A stretch of DNA of 5,536 nt from DATEEG01 sp035525055 (lineage in GTDB: Bacteria > Actinomycetota > Acidimicrobiia > Spongiisociales > ZC4RG35). Below the pieces are notes generated by a model. That model was not told the DNA's origin, did not search any database, and saw only the letters and a list, made by a program, of their open reading frames with translations. A program made the translations under genes and the position numbers. How positions within the stretch are numbered: position 1 is the first letter of the stretch; every line of letters starts with the position of its first letter. Positions 1 to 5,274 of the stretch are shown piece by piece. The stretch spans positions 1 to 5,536 of the forward strand of contig DATLEZ010000074.1 in assembly GCA_035525055.1 (NCBI GenBank). The letters run 5' to 3'.

Positions 1-157
1 CGAGGTATAGGTGGTCGGCGATCTCTTGGTTTGTGTGTCCCCGGGCGAGGAGGCGGAACACGTCGAGCTCTCGTTCGGTGAGGGCCTCGAGCCGGAATGG
101 AACTCCGGTGGTCGGCGGCGGCCTTTTGACGAATTCCTCTAAGGTGATAGCCTTCGG
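1..157 (-). pseudogene. NarL/LuxR-type response regulator, HTH end only (5' truncated)
   Basis: Read on the minus strand, this frame gives a linker (LEEFVKRPPPTTGVPF) followed by LTERELDVFRLLARGHTNQE and then IADHLYL at the window edge. That is the opening of the LuxR C-terminal DNA-binding helix-turn-helix, in the form seen in actinobacterial NarL-family response regulators. The regulator would bind DNA after phosphorylation of an N-terminal receiver domain. No receiver domain is present: the frame hits a stop at 158-160, and there is no ATG, GTG or TTG between that stop and the HTH. The next sequence upstream is the ribosome site and start of the divergent membrane-protein gene. The gene is therefore truncated at its 5' end, or joined through an indel to the neighbouring minus frame, where VSSRRL around 160-180 faintly resembles the usual VTRRLI linker. 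The family call is firm; the cause of the break is not. The 3' end lies outside the window. Confidence 0.75.
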
Positions 158-203
158 CTAGACACATGGCCGGTTAGAGAGCGCATGTAGGCGCGCCGAT
201 AGA

Positions 204-210
204 GGGAGGT
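204..210 (+). promoter_or_regulatory. Strong Shine-Dalgarno site (GGGAGGT)
   Basis: GGGAGGT ends four bases before the ATG at 215. It is the best ribosome site in the window apart from the VOC gene's, and it fixes the start of the membrane-protein gene. Confidence 0.75.
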
Positions 211-214
211 ACTC

Positions 215-916
215 ATGGGCGAGCGGGTAACGCTTCGGATCGGTGCGGTGGCAGCCATCGTCGGGGGTGTCATCGCTCTGGTGGCCAACATCCTGCACCC
301 GCGTGAGGCCGACATTCTCGACAGCACGGAGGGGTTGTTGACTGAGGTCGCCGGGTCAGACATCTGGGTCGGGGTCCATTTCGCTATCGCGGTGGCGCTC
401 GCGCTCCTGCTAGCTGCTTTGTACGGTGTCAGCCGTTCGATCACCAGTGAGAGTGGCCGGCAATGGGCTCGGCTCGCCTGGGGTGCGGCAGTTGCCTCAA
501 CGGCGATCGGGCTGGTGCTGCTGTTTGTTGACGGGATCGCCGTGGCCGACGCAGCCGACACTTGGTCGAGTGCTTCTGGAGCGGCCAAAGACACCGCCTT
601 TGCAGCTGGGTCAGCGATAATTTCACTGAGTTTTGCGCTCTTCACCGGGTTCATCGTGATCTCCTTCGGAGCACTGCCGCTGCTCTACTCAGCGACCCTT
701 CTCTCCAGCGACGATTATCCGGCGTGGCTCGGCTGGGTGGCGGGGTTAGCCGGAGTCCTAGGCGTCGTCGCCGGGGTGCTGCAGTGGTTTGCCGGACCGT
801 CGACGCTCTCGGCATTCGTGCTATTCCCGATCGCATCGATCCTGTTCACACTGTGGATCATCTATACGGGGTTCCTGATGTGGCAGAAGTCGGCGGCGGT
901 GGTGCCAGCAACCTAA
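215..916 (+). CDS. Six-helix integral membrane protein, DUF4386-like, function unknown
   Basis: An intact 233-residue protein. Hydrophobic stretches that look like membrane helices lie at about residues 8-27, 49-71, 84-107, 128-157, 170-192 and 196-224, giving six helices. The loops are short and the C-terminal tail is about ten residues. There is no signal peptide, catalytic motif or transporter signature. Size and helix layout resemble DUF4386-type actinobacterial membrane proteins of about 200-230 residues, but I could not confirm that family, so treat it as a likeness only. The start is chosen from the strong GGGAGGT site. The gene runs divergently from the regulator fragment at 1-157, and the regulator's 5' part is missing exactly where this gene's leader lies. 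No neighbour shares an operon with it: the next intact gene is over 1.2 kb away. This is one of only two fully intact genes in the window. Confidence 0.85.
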   Translation: MGERVTLRIGAVAAIVGGVIALVANILHPREADILDSTEGLLTEVAGSDIWVGVHFAIAVALALLLAALYGVSRSITSESGRQWARLAWGAAVASTAIGLVLLFVDGIAVADAADTWSSASGAAKDTAFAAGSAIISLSFALFTGFIVISFGALPLLYSATLLSSDDYPAWLGWVAGLAGVLGVVAGVLQWFAGPSTLSAFVLFPIASILFTLWIIYTGFLMWQKSAAVVPAT

Positions 917-1415
917 AGCGGAGAGGTCTCACCGACCCCGGTCCTGCAATCGCACATACTTTGCACGTCAAGACGAAGGTTGCCCGCTCGACGAATAGGA
1001 GCACCTTGAGCGCACTCGTAACCGGCACGGGCGCACCCGCCCATATGTGCTGCCGGCTCAAGGGGTCATTGCAACACTTCGGGCGAGTTTCTCTGAGGGT
1101 GACATCCATTGGAGGGTTTGTCGAGGCCGGCGGGTTGAGGGAGTGGGTGGCTTCGTCGAGGTCGGCTCGGGTGAGGGCTCTACGGGGGGCAGGGTGCGGG
1201 GATTGCTATGAAATGGAAACGGGTGATCGGGTGGGCTGTGCTGGGGACGCTGCCCGGCCTGGAGCTGGTTGTATAGTCGGTTCCAGTCGACCCCGACCTA
1301 GACCTGCTGCTGGGTGTCGGTGGCCAGAAACCCGCGCAGAATCGCGGAAGTTCTGACCGGCTCCTAACAGTCACACCCCTTCAATGCGAGCCACGGCCTC
1401 CGTACCTTCACCACC
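917..1415. other. Gene-poor stretch with insertion-sequence remnant
   Basis: No intact gene lies here. It contains the end of an IS30-like transposase on the minus strand (1058-1184). A 22-codon plus-strand reading frame at 1208-1276 begins like an export signal and stops at TAG. The plus-strand segment at about 979-1004 lies downstream of the transposase stop and ends in GGAGCACC, which could be an inverted-repeat end of the element; the matching end is not visible, so this is only a suggestion. No promoter or terminator could be recognised. Confidence 0.5.
1058..1184 (-). pseudogene. IS30-family transposase, C-terminal remnant with frameshift
   Basis: On the minus strand one frame reads RRALTRADLDEATHSLN (1184 down to 1134). 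A second frame continues RRPRQTLQWMSPSEKLARSV and then AMTP and a stop at 1058-1060. Joined, they match the characteristic end of IS30-family DDE transposases, where a DLD(A/E)xxxxLN segment is followed by RPR(K/Q)TLxWxxPxE. The join needs removal of one base in the GGG run at 1132-1134. Upstream of residue R (1184) the frame meets a stop within about 30 bases and no further transposase sequence is visible. The catalytic core and N-terminal HTH are therefore absent and this is a dead fragment. It would once have cut and joined IS ends. Family identification rests on the RPRxTL-W-P-E pattern alone, which is fairly distinctive. Confidence 0.65.
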
Positions 1416-2073
1416 ATGTATGCGGCCACGACTTCGGTGGCGCTGGTGGGGGGTGAGGCTCGACCGGTGGAGGTCCAGGCCCACGTCGGGCGTCAGACCG
1501 AGGCGTTCAAACTTTCCGGGTTGCCCGACACCGCGGTGCGCGAGGCCAAGGACCGGGTGCGGGCGGCGGTGACATCGTCGGGGATCCGTTTCCCCAATCG
1601 GACTGTCACGGTAAATCTCGCTCCGGCCGACCTGCCGAAAGGGGGCACCGACTACGACCTGCCGATAGCCCTCGGCATCCTGGCCGCCAGCCGGGAGATC
1701 CCGGACCTGCGACGTGCAGTGGTGGTTGGCGAACTCGCACTGGACGGTGGCGTTCGGGCCGGCTCCAACGCCCCTCGGCGCGGGTGTGCTCAGCGCCCGC
1801 CACCAAGTCCCCTGTCTCGTCGCCTCTTCGGCGGCAGGAGAGGCGGCTTCGATACCTGGGGCCACGGCATACGGGGTGGGCAGTCTCGCCGAGGCGGTCG
1901 AGCTGCTTCGAGGCGGTTTGGAGGGGAGGGCTCCAGCACGTCCACGCGAGCCGGTGGCGAGGGAGCATGGGCCCGATCTGGCCGAAATCAAGGGTCAGAT
2001 CATGGCGAGAAGAGCCCTGGAGGTGGCGGCAGCGGGTGGTCACCACCTCCTGTTGCATGGCCCACCCGGTTCG
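1416..2073 (+). pseudogene. comM: ComM/YifB-family Mg-chelatase-like AAA ATPase, truncated and frameshifted
   Basis: ComM is a hexameric AAA+ helicase that promotes branch migration during natural transformation; full-length proteins are about 500 residues. From ATG 1416 the frame gives the conserved N-terminal domain: LSGLPDTAVREAKDRVRAAV, then TVNLAPADLPKGG, YDLPIALGIL and VVVGELALDGGVR (to about 1759). The family pattern then continues in the next frame as GVLSA, VPCLVASSAAGEAASIPG, YGVGSLAEAVELLRG, DLAEIKGQ and RRALEVAAAGGHHLLL. One extra base, or two missing, between about 1757 and 1785 therefore splits the gene. It ends inside the Walker A motif: GPPGS is coded at 2059-2073, but the expected GK(T/S) is replaced by CRVG. 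The rest of the ATPase, including Walker B and the C-terminal domain, is gone. No clear ribosome site precedes the ATG, and the usual neighbours (yraN, dprA) are absent. The fragment cannot act as an ATPase. Confidence 0.85.
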
Positions 2074-2079
2074 TGTAGG

Positions 2080-2103
2080 GTCGGTTTCGGGAACAGCACC
2101 GAC
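2080..2103. repeat. Inverted repeat GTCGGT-N12-ACCGAC before the VOC gene
   Basis: A perfect six-base inverted repeat (2080-2085 and 2098-2103) with a 12-base spacer lies between the point where comM is lost (2073/2074) and the VOC ribosome site. It could be a leader hairpin, an operator or a scar at the junction. The sequence alone does not decide. Confidence 0.4.
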
Positions 2104-2112
2104 ACCGCAAGC

Positions 2113-2120
2113 AAGGAGAG
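2113..2120 (+). promoter_or_regulatory. Shine-Dalgarno site (AAGGAGAG) of the VOC gene
   Basis: AAGGAGAG lies four bases before ATG 2125. It decides that the VOC protein starts here and not upstream in the comM reading frame, which is open through this point. Confidence 0.75.
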
Positions 2121-2124
2121 GATT

Positions 2125-2523
2125 ATGGAGAGACCAGCAGCGTGGTCCTTTGGCGCCACTATCCCAGCCAAAGACCTCGAGGGCACCAGGAGGTTCTACG
2201 AGGACATCCTCAAATGTGAAGTGGTGCAGGAGCGCCCAGGTTTCGGGATCATGTACCGATCTGGTGACTCTCTGTTCGGCCTTTACCCGACCCAGTTTGC
2301 GGGCACCGCCCAGCACACCCTCGGCGGGTTTGCGGTCGACGATGTGGAGGCCGCGGTGGCCGACCTGCGGGCCAGAGGCGTGAAGTTCGAGCAATACGAC
2401 ATGCCTGGTCTAAAGACTGACGCCAATGGCATCGCCGAGATGGAAGGACAAAAAGGAGCCTGGTTTAAGGACCCTGAAGGCAACATATTGGCCGTGGGCG
2501 ACCGCTCAGCGATGTGGGACTGA
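2125..2523 (+). CDS. VOC-family (glyoxalase/bleomycin-resistance fold) protein
   Basis: An intact 132-residue cytoplasmic protein with the two-module VOC layout. Residues 10-30 (GATIPAKDLEGTRRFYEDIL) form the first beta-alpha unit. About 33-55 are the following strands. Residues 64-91 (HTLGGFAVDDVEAAVADLRA, then RGVKFEQY) form the second unit, and GAWFKDPEGNILAV at 111-124 closes the domain. VOC proteins are small dimeric metal-binding enzymes or binding proteins that include glyoxalase I, dioxygenases and drug-binding resistance proteins. His64 and Glu118 sit where metal ligands often occur, but I cannot prove binding or substrate. Length is normal for a single-domain VOC member. The ribosome site AAGGAGAG sets the start. 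Only about 50 bases separate it from the broken comM end, in the same frame without a stop, so automatic annotation may report a false comM-VOC fusion. No operon partner follows; the next gene is over 300 bases downstream. Confidence 0.88.
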   Translation: MERPAAWSFGATIPAKDLEGTRRFYEDILKCEVVQERPGFGIMYRSGDSLFGLYPTQFAGTAQHTLGGFAVDDVEAAVADLRARGVKFEQYDMPGLKTDANGIAEMEGQKGAWFKDPEGNILAVGDRSAMWD

Positions 2524-2668
2524 CCAATATCGGCTTGGTTTGACGTCAGGCGTGTAGCGTCCTAGTCGGAGTCGGCGAGCCCTTGCGATCACGCGCCGAT
2601 CGACGTTCACAGATGTTCGTCACGCTTGAGACCGCAGCCGAACTCGGACAGCCGCGTTCCAACAGTCC

Positions 2669-2707
2669 CCGAGAACACCCCTTGACACAAAGAGGCATCG
2701 TTCTCGG
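2669..2707. repeat. Inverted repeat CCGAGAAC-N23-GTTCTCGG
   Basis: Two perfect eight-base arms lie at 2669-2676 and 2700-2707. Allowing a two-base bulge, the arms extend by two more bases (GT/AC). A TTGACA hexamer sits in the spacer at 2682-2687. The second arm abuts the conserved box at 2709. The long spacer fits an operator pair better than a terminator. The regulator is unknown. Confidence 0.45.
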
Positions 2708-2708
2708 A

Positions 2709-2752
2709 CGGTCTCAAATATGGGCGGTTTCGCTCGATATCTGTTGATCTGG
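2709..2752 (+). promoter_or_regulatory. Two-part conserved box, copy 1
   Basis: The 18-base block CGGTcTCAaATATGGGCG (2709-2726) is followed, after a 16-base spacer, by GTTGATCTGG (2743-2752). Copy 2 at 4287-4330 matches 16 of 18, has the same 16-base spacing, and matches 10 of 10. It lies 91 bases upstream of ATG 2844. Two conserved blocks at fixed 16-base spacing upstream of codirectional genes resemble an alternative-sigma promoter or a bipartite activator site. That role is inferred; the duplication itself is seen directly. Confidence 0.5.
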
Positions 2753-2843
2753 TTCACGCTGTTGCCACCACCTGTCACAGTGATTCGGCTCATGCAGTGC
2801 CCGAACACCGGACGGATGTAAAAGGTCGGTTCGTGTCGAATAG

Positions 2844-4236
2844 ATGGTGAAACCAAATCGTGCACTGAGGCGTGTCTCACGTGTGGAAGGCACATCTGAA
2901 GTGGACACGTCAGTGACACAGGACCGATTCCATGTGCTGCACTCGCAGCGGGATCGCATATATCGGGCGGTGGCGCTCATCCGTCCGGGCCTGGCAGCGC
3001 CGGCGGCTGTGGTGGCGGTGATGATTCTGGCAGCACCGGTCATCTGGCTCAGCGCTGAACGCGGAGGTGGCGAACTGGACTCCGCCGTACCTTTGACCAG
3101 CCAGCCGGCTACTGCCGAAACTTCACAGCCGGATCCTACGACCTCACCAGCCCCGGCTTTCAGCGGCCTGTTGGGCTCGGTTATCGACCTACTCCCCGAC
3201 AGCTTCGACCCTGAACTCGCGAGCCCTCTTCTTGCCATGGACGGCAACCCAGAAGAGGTCGCGACCCAATACCTTGAGACTCGCCTTCCGTTATTGAACT
3301 CGGGTGTCAGCCGAGTTGAGGAACAGGACGGATACACCTTGGTGCAATGGGCTTGGGGCCGACTCCTGGTCGAATCCGAGACTGAGGAAGGTCATAGCGG
3401 GTGGCTATTGATGCGGCCCACGATCCGAGGGTTCGAGATCCTCGCCGCCACGACCGACGGTATCGACCTGTCAGATCTCACCATTGCCGACGGCAGCCTT
3501 CGAGGTGTGATCCAGAGCAGTACCGACGAGTTCGTCGGCGCTGACGTGCTTGACCTCGACGAGAAACCTGTCGCTTCTGCGCCCAATCCTGACGGCTTCA
3601 CACCAGAAGCGGACTTTCCTTGGGGCACGGCGGGTGCGGGTACCCCGCCCTTGGCGCTGGACCTTACGGTCACCGAGCCAGTGATCGTCCGGGTGAACCG
3701 AGTCGGCGGCACCCTTCTCTCAATATCTGAAGTCGTCATCGGGCAGGGCAGCGACGACCCTGATGGCACCGATACGGAAGACGGACTCGAGGAGGAACTG
3801 GTCGGCGAAGGCGAGGAGCCACTCGCCTGGGGAACCGCAGGAGACTCACCGTGGGTGCTGGTCGGTTGGCACCTAGACGAGCCGGGCAAGCCCACCCAGT
3901 CGTGCACGGGAGTTCGTCCCGTCATCGATGAGGATTGGTGCACAACCCCCGATGGCCAGCTTGTCTACTCGCAGGCGTTCGCGGTCGGTGACGGTGGCGT
4001 CATTGTCCTTCGCACCCAGCCCGGCGTATCCCTGATTACACGTCGAGAGCGAGCTCGTTACAGACGTGCTCGAGGTGTACGGCGAGGCCGATGGCTATCC
4101 ACCAACCGCAGTACTCGGCACGGCAGGTGCACCGATTACCGGCCTGATGACACCACTCGGTGAGAGTGGTCAAGAGCTCAGCGAGCCGATCCCGTTCTCA
4201 TTCACCGAATACATCACGACGCCTGCCGGAGGCTGA
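2844..4236 (+). pseudogene. Single-pass membrane-anchored exported protein, unknown family, one-base frameshift near C-terminus
   Basis: The first frame gives about 399 meaningful residues. It has a basic N-terminus, one membrane helix at about 50-70 (LAAPAAVVAVMILAAPVIWL), a Thr/Ser/Pro-rich linker at 80-105, and then a large presumably extracytoplasmic domain. That domain has an acidic stretch at about 301-326 and two cysteines (354, 366) that could pair. After residue ~399 the frame turns into an Arg-rich string typical of a wrong frame. The adjacent frame continues naturally from 4042 (VESELVTDVLEVYG ... ITTPAGG) to TGA 4234-4236. One extra base, or two missing, at 4035-4041 explains this, and the repaired protein would be about 463 residues. 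GTAG recurs at residues 261-264 and 330-333 and again after the shift. The start is uncertain: ATG 2844 lacks a good ribosome site, and GTG 2901 follows GGAAGG. I do not recognise the family. Confidence 0.65.
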
Positions 4237-4286
4237 GCGACGGACCTGGCATTTGGGAGCACCGAGCACGAAGTGCCGATCCCGTG

Positions 4287-4330
4287 CGGTGTCAGATATG
4301 GGCGATACCACTACAGAACAGTTGATCTGG
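4287..4330 (+). promoter_or_regulatory. Two-part conserved box, copy 2
   Basis: CGGTgTCAgATATGGGCG (4287-4304), a 16-base spacer, then GTTGATCTGG (4321-4330). Over the 44 bases it is identical to copy 1 (2709-2752) at 33 positions, with the differences almost all in the spacer. A near-repeat of the second block, GTTGATCCGG, lies at 4375-4384. The box sits 116 bases upstream of GTG 4447 and inside the 210-base gap after the preceding gene, so it probably serves the lipoprotein gene. Confidence 0.5.
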
Positions 4331-4396
4331 GAAGGTGGTCCCGAGGCTACAGCTACCCAATCCTGGTTCCGATAGTTGATCCGGCAATGGTTAGAT

Positions 4397-4409
4397 CCCA
4401 CGCTGTGGG
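4397..4409. repeat. Small hairpin CCCAC-GCT-GTGGG
   Basis: A perfect five-base stem with a three-base loop lies in the leader of the lipoprotein gene, 37 bases before GTG 4447. No T-run follows, so it is not a classic terminator. It may be incidental in GC-rich DNA. Confidence 0.25.
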
Positions 4410-4446
4410 CAAGGTGCGATCAAGAGATTCTGGTGCAGGCCGACCA

Positions 4447-4916
4447 GTGAACCGGGGGCGCCGTCTGCCAGGTGTTGGTAGTGTCTTGGTCAGCCTCGTC
4501 CTGCTGCTCGCTGGATGCTCTGGCGACGACACATACCTTCCTGCCCTAGAGGCAGATCCAATGGCGAGCTACGAGCGGAGGGGCTCGTGCTGTCTGACTC
4601 TTGGGAGTACGGGCAACGATCAAGCTTTCTTGGAAGTGGTCCTGTCCAAGCCGAGGTAGGACGTACGTATCGGATCGAGGACCAGAGTCAGGCTGAGCAG
4701 CTGCTCAAAGAAGCCGTTGCGCGCGCCGAATTGGAGGGTTGGCACGCGAAGGAGCCGCTTACGGAGCGCACAACCCTCTATTGGGGAGTTAAGGAGCTCG
4801 CCCCAGGGTCAGGAAGGTTGTTTATTGCCTTGGGAGCAGCCGATCCGATCAACGACCCCAACGGGCCTAGACAGTTGAGCATCCATCTGGAATTTGATCC
4901 GGTGCCAACCGACTGA
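4447..4916 (+). pseudogene. Small exported lipoprotein, unknown family, split by a one-base frameshift
   Basis: From GTG 4447 the protein has a basic N-region (NRGRR), a hydrophobic core (VGSVLVSLVLLL) and a lipobox LAGC with Cys24. Lgt/LspA would process it to a lipid-anchored protein on the outer face of the membrane. The frame reads sensibly to DPMASYE (ending at 4575), then degrades. The adjacent frame resumes at 4578 with EGLVLSDSWEYG, continues QAEVGRTYRIEDQSQAEQLL, then KEAVARAELEGW, and ends at TGA 4914-4916. Only two bases (4576-4577) sit between the frames, so one missing base explains the break; restoring it gives about 156 residues. The start is uncertain: ATG 4387 and GTG 4414 are also in frame but would make an unusually long signal region, and no strong ribosome site is present. 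An upstream box shared with the preceding exported-protein gene suggests common control. Family not recognised. Confidence 0.65.
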
Positions 4917-4976
4917 TGTGGCAACGGCTCCAACGGACGAGGAGCAGTCCGGCGGCGCCAACGAAATGAAAGGCCT

Positions 4977-4995
4977 ACGTCTCGGGATGAGACGT
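4977..4995 (+). terminator. Hairpin ACGTCTC-GGGAT-GAGACGT, possible terminator
   Basis: A perfect seven-base stem with a five-base loop, 60 bases after the lipoprotein stop, followed only by TT. The position suits transcription termination for the lipoprotein gene, but the missing T-run makes it weak. It could instead be an operator. Confidence 0.4.
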
Positions 4996-5059
4996 TTCCA
5001 GCACTTGCCCGGTTCAGGGTCCAGATGCTGACTGCGCATAACGCGCGGTCTCTACCCAG

Positions 5060-5089
5060 AAAAAACGGCATCGCAGCCACGCATAGCCG
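5060..5089 (-). terminator. Rho-independent-like terminator for the relaxase gene
   Basis: Transcribed from the minus strand this reads CGGC, TAT, GCG, a TGGC loop, TGC, GAT, GCCG and then six U (plus strand AAAAAA at 5060-5065). The outer four pairs are perfect, an internal mismatch follows, and an inner three-pair stem includes one G-U pair. It lies about 185 bases beyond the relaxase stop. The T-run directly after the stem is the main support; the interrupted stem lowers confidence. Confidence 0.45.
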
Positions 5090-5112
5090 GCATTACCGGA
5101 CGCTTCCGTAGG

Positions 5113-5125
5113 CCACCCAGGGTGG
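5113..5125. repeat. Near-palindrome CCACCC-A-GGGTGG
   Basis: Two perfect six-base arms around a single central A. A hairpin would need some arm bases in the loop, so a dimeric-protein binding site is as likely. It lies in the convergent intergenic region. Confidence 0.35.
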
Positions 5126-5136
5126 GGGTTCAAGGC

Positions 5137-5166
5137 CAAGAGTAAGCCTGGGCAGACTGGCTCTTG
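5137..5166. repeat. Inverted repeat CAAGAG-N18-CTCTTG
   Basis: Perfect six-base arms at 5137-5142 and 5161-5166; the spacer can add a CC/GG pair inside. It lies 109 bases downstream of the relaxase stop on the minus strand. It may help termination or RNA stability; the role is unknown. Confidence 0.3.
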
Positions 5167-5274
5167 TGTCCACACGCTCGGCCGGCGGCGAGTGCTATGA
5201 ACTGCGACTGCAGACTTCAGCTCGACTGTTCTGCATCTGGCGCTGGTGGAGTTCATCCATTGATCCAAGGTCGG

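Larger units (their letters stand above)
2524..2843. other. Intergenic region with conserved box and inverted repeat
   Basis: No credible gene was found on either strand; the minus frames open here read into shadows of the downstream gene. The first half (2524-2660) shows no recognisable feature, including no clear terminator after the VOC gene. The second half has an inverted repeat (2669-2707) and, directly after it, the first copy of the two-part box (2709-2752). It is the likely control region of the exported-protein gene at 2844. Confidence 0.5.
4917..5274. other. Convergent intergenic region with several hairpins
   Basis: This lies between the end of the lipoprotein gene (+) and the end of the relaxase gene (-). 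No credible coding sequence was found. It contains a 7-bp hairpin (4977-4995), a terminator-like structure on the minus strand (5060-5089), a near-palindrome (5113-5125) and a six-base inverted repeat (5137-5166). Such hairpin density fits a bidirectional termination zone. No origin of transfer could be recognised. Confidence 0.5.

Noticed and set aside
1606..2394. Long minus-strand open frame of 262 codons
   Set aside because: It lies antisense to comM and the VOC gene, both recognisable by protein family, and its own translation has no protein-like pattern.
1714..2523. A 269-codon open frame that looks like a ComM-VOC fusion protein
   Set aside because: The VOC gene has its own strong ribosome site and ATG at 2125, and the ComM part enters this frame only after a frameshift; the join is a breakpoint, not a designed fusion.
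2682..2687. Perfect TTGACA as a -35 promoter element
   Set aside because: No -10-like hexamer occurs 16-19 bases downstream; the sequence there is GC-rich. The shared box is a better promoter candidate.
2714..3943. Minus-strand open frames of 207 and 183 codons (2714-3337 and 3392-3943)
   Set aside because: They are Ser/Arg/Pro-rich shadows of the plus-strand exported-protein gene, common in GC-rich DNA.
4273..4659. ATG 4273 as the start of the lipoprotein gene
   Set aside because: It would place more than 80 residues before the lipobox cysteine, far too long for a signal peptide, and it starts inside the intergenic gap upstream of copy 2 of the box.
5127..5133. GGTTCAA resembling a tRNA T-loop
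   Set aside because: The flanking bases do not form a T-stem, and no anticodon arm or acceptor stem can be built around it.
5195..5260. 21-residue minus frame (MDELHQRQMQNSRAEVCSRS, then one more Ser) just after the relaxase stop
   Set aside because: Composition is plausible, but there is no ribosome site or homology to support it; too short to call.
5014..5268. Minus-strand open frame of 84 codons after the relaxase
   Set aside because: No ribosome site, unprotein-like composition, and it covers the terminator-like structure at 5060-5089.
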